Shown here: positions 1 to 10,748 of the stretch, piece after piece | Position numbering within the stretch: the stretch's first letter is position 1 | Layout of the letters: the number at the start of each line of letters is the position of its first letter | Assembly (NCBI RefSeq): GCF_002532045.1 | Contig: NZ_NWTG01000027.1 | Location: 19,266 to 83,265, forward strand | Direction of reading: 5' to 3' | Origin: Bradyrhizobium sp. C9 | GTDB taxonomy: Bacteria; Pseudomonadota; Alphaproteobacteria; Rhizobiales; Xanthobacteraceae | Length of the DNA stretch: 64,000 nt | Notes under the pieces: model-generated | What the model was told of the DNA's origin: nothing | Database searches by the model: none | The model's input: only the letters and a program-made list of their open reading frames with translations | Made by a program: the position numbers and the translations under genes

Positions 1-635
1 ACCACAAGACCACGGGCGCGTGCGTCCATCACGCCGACCGCGCGCAGCGCGAGCAGCGTCACGGTCTGCACCGCATCGCGCAGCTTGATCGGATCGTCGA
101 GATTGGACGGCGCGAGCGGGCCGACCAGCGCTTCATGCAGCGCGCCGAGCAAGGCGGTGGCTGCGAGCGCCGTATCCTGCGCCGGCAGATGTCCGGCGCG
201 CACGGCGGCGTCGATGCGCATGGCAAGCTCGCCGGAAATATCGCGGCGGCTGGCAAGGCGCGAGGCGGTGACGTCGACATCGACCGGCTCGGCCAGGATG
301 CCCCAGGCCAGCTTGCGCTGCGACAGCACGTGGACCGCAATCGTCGTCACCGCGGCAGCCAGCGCCGATGACGGTCCGGGCGCGGCCTCTGCGGCACGCC
401 GGATCGCGGACAATTCATCGCGCGAGACCTCCGTGATCAATTCCGAGATCAGCTCGGCCTTCGACGGGAAATAGCGGTAGACGGTGCCTGCCGCGACATT
501 GGCCCGCACCGCGACAGGTGCGATCTGGACCGCGGCCATGCCGCCGGCCGCCGCCGCGTCCCGCGCAGCCGACAGGATGGCGCTGCGCCGGGCAGCCAGC
601 CGTTTCACGACCTGATGAGTTCGCCGGTAGACCAT
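1..635 (-). CDS. TetR/AcrR family transcriptional regulator, 3' end outside the window
   Basis: Reads from an ATG at 635 towards the left edge without a stop, so the C-terminus is missing. The N-terminal 65 residues form a TetR helix-turn-helix: an Ala-rich first helix, then RANVAAGTVYRYFPSKAEL, the classic recognition helix with YRYF and the following K-x-E-L. The remaining part is Ala/Leu-rich and helical, as expected for a ligand-binding and dimerisation domain. Ligand and targets cannot be read from the sequence. The gene is divergent from the membrane protein at 1047, and the shared 411-base spacer contains small palindromes that could be its operator. The family call is secure; any role is not. 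Confidence 0.85.
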   Translation of the reverse strand, partial: MVYRRTHQVVKRLAARRSAILSAARDAAAAGGMAAVQIAPVAVRANVAAGTVYRYFPSKAELISELITEVSRDELSAIRRAAEAAPGPSSALAAAVTTIAVHVLSQRKLAWGILAEPVDVDVTASRLASRRDISGELAMRIDAAVRAGHLPAQDTALAATALLGALHEALVGPLAPSNLDDPIKLRDAVQTVTLLALRAVGVMDARARGLV

Positions 636-1046
636 GGCATTCCGTCCCCCCACCGTGTCCCCTGGCCGGCGCCCACCGGCAGAACACACGCGTCTTCAAT
701 GTTTTGAACGGTTGATCCCGCAACCGTCTGAAGAAGTGAACAACTATTCAGACTGAATGACAAGCTGGAATTGTAAGGATTTTGCGACGGCCGCATGCCA
801 CCTCCGATTGAACCGGCGGCCCACCGACCGACGAAGCGGCAGGTGCCAACCGCACTCAGGTCCGGATCGGGCTTTCGATGGTAAATTGCGCCCTGAGATG
901 ATTGCTCGAAATCGAGACATCCGGTGTCGCGCAGAGCCCACGACATCGCGGCCGCATTTACCCGAATTTATCGGAAGCCGTGGTCGAGTGCGCCCAACGT
1001 CACGCTATGGCGTTTCCTCGATGTCCGCGGCCGAGCCCAGGAAGCC
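636..1046. other. 411-base divergent intergenic region
   Basis: No convincing gene. Short open frames here lack a ribosome binding site and do not look like known proteins. The only structure seen is a cluster of small palindromes at 726-758, listed separately. The frame of the downstream membrane protein remains open back to 924, but the extra residues look non-coding. Confidence 0.5.
726..758. promoter_or_regulatory. candidate TetR operator (overlapping palindromes)
   Basis: Contains the perfect odd-centred palindrome ATTCAGACTGAAT at 746-758, plus GTCTGAA (726-732) facing TTCAGAC (747-753), and TGAA facing TTCA around 737-750. It lies about 90 bases upstream of the divergent TetR gene. 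Autoregulation by such sites is usual for the family. The assignment here is inference only. Confidence 0.3.
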
Positions 1047-2546
1047 ATGTCACTCTCCATCACGAGCAGCGTGAGCAGCCGTAGCGCGGTGCGAGGATTG
1101 CTGCCGCTGTGTGCCGCCGTGGGCGCCTATCTGTTCTATCTCTCCGCCGGTGAGATCCTGCTGCGCGATTCCGACACCGAGTGGCAGATCAAGGTCGGAC
1201 AGTGGATCCTTGAACACGGCGCGATGCCGACAGCAGACGTGTTCTCGTTCACCCGTTTCGGCGAGCCCTGGATCTCGAGCTCGTGGCTGTCGCAGGTGGC
1301 GTACGCCCTCGTGTACGGCGGCGATTGGGCCGGGCCGGTGATCCTGACCTCGATCGCGATCGGCGCGACGGTCGCGATCTTCCTGCATCTGTTGAGCCCG
1401 TATTTCGATCCCGCGCGCGCGCTGCTGATTGCGGCGCTGGCGTTGCTGCTGTCGACGATCCACTTCTTCGCGCGCCCGCATGTGCTGGCGCTGCCGGTGC
1501 TGCTGGCGTTCATCGGCGGCCTGATGGCATCAGCGGATCGCCGCACCTCACCGTCATGGTGGCTGCTGCCGCTGATGGCGCTGTGGGCCAATCTGCATGG
1601 AGGCTTCGTGCTCGGCCTGGCTCTGATCGGGCCGATTGGCCTTGAGGCGGTGTGGAGCGCGGAGCCCGGCCGCCGCCGCGAGCTCATCGTGCGATGGGGA
1701 TTGTTCGGCATCGCTGCGCTGGCGGCGAGCTGCGTGACGCCCTATGGCTGGAATAGCCTGCTGGGTGCGACCAAGATCTTGAGCCTCGGCAAGCTGCTGT
1801 CGCTGATCGGCGAATGGCTGCCCGCGGATTTCAGCAGGCCCAGCTTCTTCGAGGCCACGCTGCTCGGCCTGATCGGCGCCATCTGCTATCGCGGGCTGAC
1901 CCTGTCTGTGCCGCGAATCCTGCTGCTGCTCGGGCTGGTCTGGATGGCGCTGAGCCATATCCGCAACATCGAGGTGTTCGCGTTCATCGCGCCGCTGGTG
2001 CTCGCCAAGCCGATCGCCGAACAATGGGGAATGACAGGTGTCCCCGCCGTCCGCGTCGAGCATGGACGCTCCCTCCCCGTCGTTACGATCCTGGCGACCA
2101 TCGCGATGGTGATCGGAGCGTGGGTGACGACGACGACCTTCGTCGCGCAGCACGAGTTCAAATTCCTGCCAGCAGTCTCGCCGGTTTCCGCGGTCGACGT
2201 GCTCCAGCAACACAAGGCGCAGCGCGTGTTCAGCACCGCGCCGTTCGGCGGCTACCTGGTGCTCCGCGACATGAAGGTGTTCATCGACGGTCGCGCAGAG
2301 CTCTATGGCGAGCAATTCGTGCTCGACTATTACGCCGCGCTCGATGCCCGCGACGTCGGCCAGCTGCTGGACCTGCTCGACAAATACCGGATCGACGCCA
2401 CGCTGCTGAGCTCGGGCTCTCCGGCCGGAAACGCGCTGGACCATCTCAAGGGCTGGAAGCAGCTCTACAAGGACGACATCGCCGTCATCCATGTACGGTC
2501 GAACGAGAAGGCCGGCGCGGTGCCGGCGGCAGAGGGTTCGAAGTAA
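1047..2546 (+). CDS. polytopic membrane protein, possibly GT-C-like
   Basis: A 499-residue protein with many hydrophobic segments, including LLPLCAAVGAYLFYL near the N-terminus and several Leu/Ala-rich helices up to about residue 400, followed by a soluble tail of about 130 residues. An early loop carries D-T-E-W-Q with WILEHGAMPTADVFSFT, an acidic and aromatic first-loop pattern that resembles integral-membrane glycosyltransferases of the GT-C fold; this similarity is by eye. The start at 1047 is preferred because AGGAAG sits just upstream at about 1039-1044; the open frame extends to 924 but the added residues look non-coding. No neighbouring glycan genes support a specific role, so it is best treated as an uncharacterised membrane protein. 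Confidence 0.75.
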   Translation: MSLSITSSVSSRSAVRGLLPLCAAVGAYLFYLSAGEILLRDSDTEWQIKVGQWILEHGAMPTADVFSFTRFGEPWISSSWLSQVAYALVYGGDWAGPVILTSIAIGATVAIFLHLLSPYFDPARALLIAALALLLSTIHFFARPHVLALPVLLAFIGGLMASADRRTSPSWWLLPLMALWANLHGGFVLGLALIGPIGLEAVWSAEPGRRRELIVRWGLFGIAALAASCVTPYGWNSLLGATKILSLGKLLSLIGEWLPADFSRPSFFEATLLGLIGAICYRGLTLSVPRILLLLGLVWMALSHIRNIEVFAFIAPLVLAKPIAEQWGMTGVPAVRVEHGRSLPVVTILATIAMVIGAWVTTTTFVAQHEFKFLPAVSPVSAVDVLQQHKAQRVFSTAPFGGYLVLRDMKVFIDGRAELYGEQFVLDYYAALDARDVGQLLDLLDKYRIDATLLSSGSPAGNALDHLKGWKQLYKDDIAVIHVRSNEKAGAVPAAEGSK

Positions 2547-2587
2547 TTTCGCTGTGGCGTTGTCCTGAACAGCAGCGCCGCGCTACG

Positions 2588-2722
2588 CCCGTCATTCTGA
2601 GGTGCGAGCCTTGCGGCGCAATCGCGCCGCTGGGCGAGCCTCGAAGGATGCACGGCCCTGATCTCGCAGCCGGGCCGTCGATCCTTCGAGACGGCGCTGC
2701 GCTCACACCTCAGGATGACGGG
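2588..2722. repeat. intergenic palindromic repeat
   Basis: Outer arms CCCGTCATTCTGAGGTG (from 2588) and CACACCTCAGGATGACGGG (to 2722) face each other. A second inner pair is formed by CCTCGAAGGATG near 2639 and GATCCTTCGAG near 2680. This mosaic of nested inverted repeats is typical of short repeats in Bradyrhizobium intergenic regions. It lies between two convergent genes and could also form a transcript-end hairpin. Confidence 0.8.
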
Positions 2723-2764
2723 TCTAGTGCGGAGCGCGAGTACAGACGTGTATTCGATCTCAAC

Positions 2765-3964
2765 CTAATTCCCCGTCTGCAGCTCGCCGAAGCGATCCCA
2801 GGTCTTGCCGTTGAAGCGCATCAGCTGCATCTGGTCGACCGGCACATGGTCGGCCGGCGAGGTGTTGATCTTGATGCCCGGCAGCAGCATCGGCAATTCC
2901 AGGTCCTTGATCGCGAACGCCTGCCGCAGGATGTTCTCGGTCGAGAGATCATCGCCGCAGGCCTTCAGCACCGCCTCCAGCGCCATGGCGCTGTTGTAGG
3001 CGTTGACGTAGTTGGTGTCGTGCTGGTCGCCTTCGGGCACGTACCGGCTCATGAAGTCGCGCCAGCCCTTCATGCCGGGATCGTTCTTCCACGCCGGATC
3101 GTCCGGATCCTTCACATAGGCCGTGGAGATGATGCCGGTGCCGGCTTCGACGCCGGCCGGCTGCATCACGGTCGAAATCCACACCGCGGTGTTGGACAGG
3201 AACGTCATCGGCCGCCAACCGATCTCGAAGGCCTTGCGGATCGACTGCGCCGCGAATTTCGGCGTCGCCGCGATCACGAAGGCGTCGGCATTGGTCGCCT
3301 TCAGCTTGACGATCTGCGAGTCGATGGTCGGGTCCGATATCTCGTAGGTCGCAACGGTGACGAGCGAATCGTATTTCTCGCCGAGCACGTCCTTGAGGCC
3401 GGCGAGATAGTCGCGGCCGTAATCGTCGTTCTGCGAGATCACAGCGAATCTAGCGTTCGGATTCTTCGCCAGCGCATAACGCGCGTAGAGTCGCGCCTCG
3501 TAGCGGAACGGCGCCTGCACGCCCATCGTCGCCTGCGGGAATTGCGCGATGTCGCCGAATTTCGAGGCGCCGGAGGCCAGGAACAGCTGCGGGATGTTCT
3601 TGCCCTGCAGGTACTTTGCGATCGCTGTGTTGTGCGCAGTGCCGATCGAGGAGAAGATCAACGCCACCTCGTCGCTCTCGACGAGCCGGCGCGTCTGCTC
3701 CACCGTTTTCGGCGGCGCGTAGGAATCGTCCAGCGAGATGAAGTTGATCTTGCGGCCGTTGATGCCGCCGCGCTCGTTCAACATCCTGAAATAGCCGGCC
3801 TCCCCCTTGCCCAGCGCGCCGAATGCCGACACCGGCCCGCTATAGGGCATGGTCTGGCCGATCCTGATCTCGGTTGCCGTGACGCCACGCATCTCGGCGG
3901 CAAATGAAGCGGTGGGCAGCAGCAGGAATGAAATGGCGCCAAGCGCGCCGAATGCCTTGCGCAT
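2765..3964 (-). CDS. ABC transporter substrate-binding protein, branched-chain amino acid (LivK) type
   Basis: A 399-residue periplasmic binding protein. It has a signal peptide (hydrophobic stretch then SFAAE near residue 22) and the type-1 periplasmic-binding pattern: IRIGQTMPYSGPVSAFG, then GINGRKINFISLDDSYAPPK and VALIFSSIGT. Length and motifs fit the Peripla_BP_6 family, which delivers Leu/Ile/Val, amides or aromatic acids to Liv-type importers. No permease or ATPase of this type lies next to it, so it is an orphan receptor and its ligand is unknown. The neighbour on the left is convergent. Confidence 0.9.
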   Translation of the reverse strand: MRKAFGALGAISFLLLPTASFAAEMRGVTATEIRIGQTMPYSGPVSAFGALGKGEAGYFRMLNERGGINGRKINFISLDDSYAPPKTVEQTRRLVESDEVALIFSSIGTAHNTAIAKYLQGKNIPQLFLASGASKFGDIAQFPQATMGVQAPFRYEARLYARYALAKNPNARFAVISQNDDYGRDYLAGLKDVLGEKYDSLVTVATYEISDPTIDSQIVKLKATNADAFVIAATPKFAAQSIRKAFEIGWRPMTFLSNTAVWISTVMQPAGVEAGTGIISTAYVKDPDDPAWKNDPGMKGWRDFMSRYVPEGDQHDTNYVNAYNSAMALEAVLKACGDDLSTENILRQAFAIKDLELPMLLPGIKINTSPADHVPVDQMQLMRFNGKTWDRFGELQTGN

Positions 3965-4084
3965 CGGCCTCCCCTCCCCTTTTCTCGCCGCGTCCTCAGA
4001 GAGCGCGGTCGTGCCGTTTGTCGGCTTGGCCTTAAGGATGCCACGGCGTCCCGACAGAGGCCAAGCCCATTCGCCGCGGCGATC

Positions 4085-4498
4085 TCAGCGCCTGCCGCGC
4101 TCGTTGACCGGGATCACGAATTTCAGCCCCGACCACACCGCATCGACGGCGCAGACCTTGATGTCGACCAGACCGGACGCGAGCCCGGCCGCGCGCACCG
4201 CCCTGTCGTCAAGATCGGTCGCGACGCCTGAGCTCTTCTTCGGCCACGACACCCAGATCATGCCGCGAGGTGCGATCGCCTCGCGGTAACGCTTCAGCTT
4301 GGCGGCGAGCCCCCTGGCCTCGGCGGCGAACAGATGCACGGCATCGAGCGGCGCCCGCGCAGTCTTCGCGATCCGCAGATCGGCAGGCAGCTCGCCGACG
4401 ATGTCGGCATAGGGAACCGACAACCCATCGACAAAAATACAAAAGCCCGGCTTGAGGCCGAGCTTTTGCACAATCGGTTTGCCGGAGGTGCCGGCCAT
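4085..4498 (-). CDS. DUF3052 family protein
   Basis: A 137-residue protein. It contains the family pattern KLGLKPGFCIFVDG near the start, a middle helix with LKRYREAIAPRG, then MIWVSWPKKSS, and ends with DIKVCAVDAVWSGLKFV. These match the small DUF3052 proteins, which have no established biochemical role. It ends the minus-strand run behind ftsH, starting 13 bases after the ftsH stop codon, so it may be co-transcribed with ftsH. No signal peptide or membrane segment is seen. Confidence 0.8.
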   Translation of the reverse strand: MAGTSGKPIVQKLGLKPGFCIFVDGLSVPYADIVGELPADLRIAKTARAPLDAVHLFAAEARGLAAKLKRYREAIAPRGMIWVSWPKKSSGVATDLDDRAVRAAGLASGLVDIKVCAVDAVWSGLKFVIPVNERGRR

Positions 4499-4510
4499 GG
4501 CGGGCGAGGC

Positions 4511-6433
<1,923 letters not shown>

Positions 6434-6692
6434 GGTCTTCCTTCGTGGTCGCGCGGATCGCGGCCTCTCTCTAATCCTTGGGCAGGCTCTGTGGGAATCC
6501 CCAGGGAATCCATCCCGTCGATGCCCTACAATCTAGGTGCCGCTGGGGTCGATGCCAAGGGAACCACGCACGACTATTTACCGCATCCTAACCCGATTCC
6601 CGGTCAAAAAATGACGCAGAATCCGGTGTTTTTCCGGGGTGGTTAAGCCACCTTGCCGGTTTATGACAGCGATTGAAACAATCGAACCCGGC

Positions 6693-7730
6693 TCAGCGGG
6701 ACCGGGCCCGCCGAGGCGGCGCCGGAGCGATTCTGATGCGGCCGGAGGCAACGCTGATGACCGCTCCGGCAAGCGTCTGTTTCAGCTTGGATTCGCGTTG
6801 TCCCGAGGGCTGGCTGACGGCCTCATCGACCGCGGCGAGCAGGGTTTCGACCTTGCCGAGTTCGGCAGGCCCTTCATGTCCGGTGCGGTCGATCGCGCGC
6901 TTGAGCAGACGGAGGCGGATCTCGTCCGGCATCACCGCGAACAGTGCCGCGTCGAAACCCGCACCGAGGTTATCCTCGCTTTTCAACGCAAGATAGCGCT
7001 CGGCGCCGTCGACCAGCACCTCCAGCGCGGTGTTGGCGCGCGCGATCCGCGCGGCGAGCCGTGCCAGGTTCCGCGCGTCGCCGCCCTCCTCCGCCAGCAG
7101 CGGCATCAGCGCGCGCAGCCGCGGTCGCGTGAAGGACGGATCGCGGTTGGTCGGATCGTCGGCAAAGCCGACGCGCGCCTTCTTCAGCGTCGCGATCAAC
7201 TGTGCCTTCGAGACATCGAGCAGCGGTCGCGTCAGCAGAACACCATCGCGCTCGGTCTCGCGCGCCATCGCCGCGAGACCCGCGACGCCGCTGCCGCGCA
7301 GCATCCGCATCAAGAGCGTCTCGGCCTGGTCGTCGCGGGTGTGCGCGGTCAGGATATGCGTCGCGCCGTGCCTGCGGGCGGCTTGCGTGAGCAGGCCATA
7401 GCGCGCCTGACGCGCGGCTGCCGGCACGCCGGTGCGTGGCTTGGGTCCGCTCCAGCGCAACGTGTGATGTGGCAGGTCGAGGCTCCGCGCCAGCCGTTTG
7501 ACGTCGCGCGCCTCGCGGGCCGCTTCAGCCCGCAGGCCGTGATCGACGGTGACCGCCACCAGCTGCGGTCCCTGCGCGAGCGCGCGGCGCCAGCGCGCGG
7601 CCAGCCACATCAGCGCGATGGAATCGGGACCGCCGGACACTGCGAGCACGATCGCCGGCGCGCGCCCCAGGCCTGCGAACAGGCGCTTGGCGTCCCTTGC
7701 CGGGATGGCGGATTGGTCGTCGGGCATCAT
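6693..7730 (-). CDS. tilS: tRNA(Ile)-lysidine synthetase TilS
   Basis: An N-type PP-loop ATPase that converts the wobble cytidine of the CAU-anticodon tRNA-Ile to lysidine. The signature SGGPDS sits at residues 32-37, and the TAHTRDDQAETLLMR stretch is the conserved second motif. The C-terminal region is shorter than in E. coli TilS, as is common in alphaproteobacteria. Two adjacent ATG codons (7730, 7727) are available; an upstream TTG at 7751 is also possible and no strong ribosome binding site decides. It lies between cpoB and ftsH, the standard alphaproteobacterial arrangement. Confidence 0.93.
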   Translation of the reverse strand: MMPDDQSAIPARDAKRLFAGLGRAPAIVLAVSGGPDSIALMWLAARWRRALAQGPQLVAVTVDHGLRAEAAREARDVKRLARSLDLPHHTLRWSGPKPRTGVPAAARQARYGLLTQAARRHGATHILTAHTRDDQAETLLMRMLRGSGVAGLAAMARETERDGVLLTRPLLDVSKAQLIATLKKARVGFADDPTNRDPSFTRPRLRALMPLLAEEGGDARNLARLAARIARANTALEVLVDGAERYLALKSEDNLGAGFDAALFAVMPDEIRLRLLKRAIDRTGHEGPAELGKVETLLAAVDEAVSQPSGQRESKLKQTLAGAVISVASGRIRIAPAPPRRARSR

Positions 7731-7778
7731 AGAACCAGCGGGTCGCGGCAAGGCCGGAAGCGGCCTCCCCCGGCTGGT

Positions 7779-8795
7779 TTAGCACTTCACGCGCTTCTGC
7801 TCGCGGTCAACCGCAGCTTTGACCCCGCCGGACGCGCGCGGGTACTTCCGCGAGATCTCGCCGAACGCGGCGCAGGCGGCTTCCTTCTCCTTCAGCGCCG
7901 CCAGCGACTGGCCGAGCCGCAGCAGTGCGTCGGGCGCCTTCGCGGACTTGTCGAACTTGGTGGTCACACCGAGGAAGGTTTCCGCGGCATCGCGATATTG
8001 CTGGCGCTGGAAATAGCTTTCGCCGAGCCAGTATTGCGAATCCGCCACCAAAGGATCGCTCGGATACTTGGTGGCGAAGTTCTTCATCGTCTCTTCGGCG
8101 AGCGCATAGTCCTTGCGCTGCATGTAGCCGATGCCGAGGTCGAACTCGTCCTTCGGCGTCGCCGACGGCGGCAATGTGGTCAGGGCCGCGCTCGCGCCGG
8201 GCGCCCGCTGCGGACTGGTGTTGCCGAGCTCGAGCGGCTCGCCGGCTCCGCGGCCGCCCGGCGCGCCGACCGCCGCATCGCCCGGCATCGGCATCTGGCC
8301 GCCGCCGAGCGCGCGCGGCACGCCCGGAGCATTCGGGTTCTGGTTCGGATCGAAGGCGTCGCCGCGGCCGCGGCGACCGGGCGTTGCCGCCGGCGCCGGC
8401 TCCTGCACGATCGGCGCGGGTGCCGCGATCTGCTGCTGGTCATAGCCGCCCTGCGGCTGCCGGCCATAGCCCTGCTGCGGCTGGGCGTAGCCGGGCTGCG
8501 CCTGCGGGTATCCCTGCTGCGCCGATGGCACCGCCGCGGCACCGGGCTGGGCCACCGGAGGCTGTCCATTCGGGCCGGGTGGCTGGCCGCCGAGCTGGCG
8601 CAGCCGCTCCTCGAGCTGGCGGTTGCGGTACTGCAACTCCTCGTTCTGCCCGGTCAGCTGCCGCAGCTGGTTTTCCAGCCGCTCGATCCGCATTTCGGCA
8701 TCGGAATCGTCGGATTGGGCAAACGCTGGTGCGGAAACGGCGAACAGCGCCGCGATCGCCGCGGCGGAGGAAAGAAAATGAAGCCTGGATGACAT
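7779..8795 (-). CDS. cpoB: cell division coordinator CpoB (YbgF), Tol-Pal accessory protein
   Basis: A 338-residue periplasmic protein. It starts with a signal peptide ending in APAFAQ, then an acidic and Gln-rich coiled coil at about 30-70 (MRIERLENQLRQL), as in CpoB trimerisation domains. A long Pro/Gln/Gly-rich linker with repeated GYxQ units follows (about 75-205). The C-terminal TPR module is at about 215-335 (DEFDLGIGYMQRKDYALAEE, then YWLGESYFQRQQYRDAAE). CpoB links the Tol-Pal complex to peptidoglycan synthesis during constriction. It sits between pal and tilS on the same strand. Confidence 0.93.
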   Translation of the reverse strand: MSSRLHFLSSAAAIAALFAVSAPAFAQSDDSDAEMRIERLENQLRQLTGQNEELQYRNRQLEERLRQLGGQPPGPNGQPPVAQPGAAAVPSAQQGYPQAQPGYAQPQQGYGRQPQGGYDQQQIAAPAPIVQEPAPAATPGRRGRGDAFDPNQNPNAPGVPRALGGGQMPMPGDAAVGAPGGRGAGEPLELGNTSPQRAPGASAALTTLPPSATPKDEFDLGIGYMQRKDYALAEETMKNFATKYPSDPLVADSQYWLGESYFQRQQYRDAAETFLGVTTKFDKSAKAPDALLRLGQSLAALKEKEAACAAFGEISRKYPRASGGVKAAVDREQKRVKC

Positions 8796-8990
8796 TTTGC
8801 CCTGACGACGAGATCGACGTGAAAAGCGAGCGACATTGAAAGACGGAGTACGCCGGAATTGTGACTAGCAGTTCAAATCCGGGACAGCGTCGCGGATACC
8901 GGTTTAGTACGGACGGTGGAACAAGCAAGCGGCCAATTGCACGCAGCTTCGTTCATCTTGATGAAGCCGGGGGCAGGCCTTCACGCGGCC

Positions 8991-9024
8991 AAAACAAAAC
9001 CGGCGCCCGAAGGCGCCGGCTTGG
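8991..9024 (-). terminator. rho-independent terminator behind pal
   Basis: On the minus strand, AAGCCGGCGCC-TTCG-GGCGCCGG is followed by TTTTGTTTT, giving a GC-rich stem with a UUCG-type loop and a U-rich tail. It begins 20 bases after the pal stop codon. It would separate pal from cpoB transcription at least partly. Confidence 0.85.
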
Positions 9025-9044
9025 AAAACTCATCCAGGATCGCG

Positions 9045-9539
9045 TCAGGAGCTGGCGTTCAGCACGGTGACGGCGCGGCGGTTCTGCGACCAGCAGGAGA
9101 TGTCGTTACAGACCGCGACCGGACGCTCCTTGCCGTAGGAGATGGTGCGCATGCGGCTCGGGTCGATGCCGCGCGAGGCGAGGTAGGCGCGAACCGACTG
9201 GGCACGGCGCGCACCGAGCGCGATGTTGTATTCGCGCGTGCCGCGCTCGTCGGCATGGCCTTCGATGGTGAAGGAATAACGGTTGTAGGTCTGCAGCCAC
9301 TGCGCCTGCTTGTCGAGGGTCGCAGTCGCCTGCGGGCTGAGATCGGTCTGATCGCTCTCAAAGAACACACGGTCGCCGACATTGACCACGAAATCCTGCT
9401 GGCTGCCCGGGGTCGCGGCGCTCGCCATCGCACCATCGGCGCCCATGCCGTTCTTGTTGGCGCAGGCACCCATCGACAGCGCCACCGCCAGAACCGCAGC
9501 CAGCTTCATTCCCTGGAGGATACGCATCTGATGTTTCAT
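9045..9539 (-). CDS. pal: peptidoglycan-associated lipoprotein Pal
   Basis: A 164-residue outer-membrane lipoprotein. The lipobox LSMGAC ends at Cys26. The OmpA-C peptidoglycan-binding domain spans about 60-160, with FTIEGHADERGTREYNIALG and ARRAQSVRAYL as the diaminopimelate-binding core. Pal anchors the outer membrane to the cell wall and is the target of TolB. GGAGG lies seven bases before the ATG at 9539, which fixes the start. Unlike the compact tolB-pal arrangement usual elsewhere, tolB ends about 3.7 kb upstream with two signalling genes between them, so pal probably has its own promoter in the preceding 306-base gap. Confidence 0.97.
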   Translation of the reverse strand: MKHQMRILQGMKLAAVLAVALSMGACANKNGMGADGAMASAATPGSQQDFVVNVGDRVFFESDQTDLSPQATATLDKQAQWLQTYNRYSFTIEGHADERGTREYNIALGARRAQSVRAYLASRGIDPSRMRTISYGKERPVAVCNDISCWSQNRRAVTVLNASS

Positions 9540-9845
9540 TCCGGAGCCTCCACGCTCACGCTCTTCGTACTGTCCATTGGGTCTACAGGGCGATGGTTAA
9601 GCGAACGTTCCGTCAACCTTGACGAGACCTTGCTGGACCCGATCAAATGCCAGGCAATGGCGAAAAGCGCCCCCGATGGTTAATGGGTGGCAAATGTGGC
9701 GCGATGGTGAAGGGAACGCAAGGTTCGCGGGAACCGGTCGTGCAACGGCAATTTTGGCGCCGTCCGTGGCCAGCCGGCGACAGATAGTTGCGGAATTGGA
9801 CGCGGATCGGCGGCAGCGACGGGACCGCAGCCGGCGGATTCCCGG
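9540..9845. other. 306-base intergenic region upstream of pal
   Basis: No gene is supported. The sequence TTAACCATCG occurs twice on the minus strand, but no clear promoter pair could be assigned by eye. It probably contains the pal promoter. Confidence 0.4.
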
Positions 9846-10577
9846 TCAGGAATGCGGCACGATCGAATGGCGCTCGAATCGATCGATCGTCGGCTGCTGG
9901 TGCACGTGGTGTTCGCGCTCGAACAGCATGCGGCGCTCGAACGCCGATGAGCGCATCATCGGGTAGCGATTGAACACCTTGTCGCGCATCGTGGGGAAGT
10001 CGGCCGCCATCAGGCCGACCGGCTTGAGCAGGCCCGGAAACAGCCGCGGCTCGGCGATGGTCTCGTGGAAGAAGACGCGGCGGTAGAATGCCTGGTGCTC
10101 GGGGCGGACGATTGCCAGCCCCAGATCGGCGCCGAAATACTCGCAAGCCATATAGGCGAGGCGGACGGTGACATAGGGCAGTTCAGGCGAGCGCCGGGCC
10201 CGATCGGGATCCGCAACGAACCGTGCGGGATCGATGATGATCTCGTTGCGATCGAGTCTCGGATGCAGGATTTCGCCAAATGCCTCCGCAGAACATGACT
10301 CGCGCCACTCGTTCGTCAGCACGCTGATGCGAACCGAGCTGCTGAGCTCACCGTCGAGATAGACGCCGAACGTCCACGAGTTCTCCAGATCATCATACTG
10401 ATCCGTGACCCGCTGCTCGGCCGATTCCTTCACCGCACCTTCGCGCAGATAGGCGCGATAACGCAGATTGTAGATCTCTTCTTTTTCGGCGGGCGTTTGG
10501 GCGAGGCGGTAATCAACCTGGTCGAGCAGCTCGGGGCCCCGCGAAAAAGCGCGGGGCGCAACGACGGGGGACCTCAT
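9846..10577 (-). CDS. FeeM-like N-acyl amino acid synthase (LuxI-related GNAT fold)
   Basis: A 243-residue protein. The N-terminal pattern DYRLAQTPAEKEEIYNLRYR and AYLREGAVKES, then the DDLENSWTFGVYLDGE stretch with VRISVL, matches the acyl-ACP-dependent acyltransferases related to LuxI and to the environmental N-acyl amino acid synthase FeeM. A later FGADLGLAIVRPEHQAFYRR segment fits the GNAT acyl-donor region. Such enzymes join a fatty acyl chain from acyl carrier protein to an amino acid and can make signal lipids; product and acceptor here are unknown. GGAG six bases before the ATG supports the start. It lies between a GGDEF-EAL gene and pal, all on the minus strand. No LuxR-type receptor is adjacent. 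Confidence 0.72.
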   Translation of the reverse strand: MRSPVVAPRAFSRGPELLDQVDYRLAQTPAEKEEIYNLRYRAYLREGAVKESAEQRVTDQYDDLENSWTFGVYLDGELSSSVRISVLTNEWRESCSAEAFGEILHPRLDRNEIIIDPARFVADPDRARRSPELPYVTVRLAYMACEYFGADLGLAIVRPEHQAFYRRVFFHETIAEPRLFPGLLKPVGLMAADFPTMRDKVFNRYPMMRSSAFERRMLFEREHHVHQQPTIDRFERHSIVPHS

Positions 10578-10748
10578 GAACTACTCCGGACTTTCACGAC
10601 AACTTTTGCGAGCTGCCTAAAACCTTAACAGCTTCTTAATTTTCGTCAAAGCAATCGAGATAATACAGTTAACCTCTGACCGCGAGCGGAACTTAGGATA
10701 GTGCCGCCGCAGGCTTTCACAACCATCGATTGAAGTAATTGAGCTAGA

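Noticed and set aside
924..1046. Earlier start of the membrane protein at 924
   Set aside because: The extra 41 residues are Arg-rich and non-hydrophobic, with no ribosome binding site, while AGGAAG precedes the ATG at 1047.
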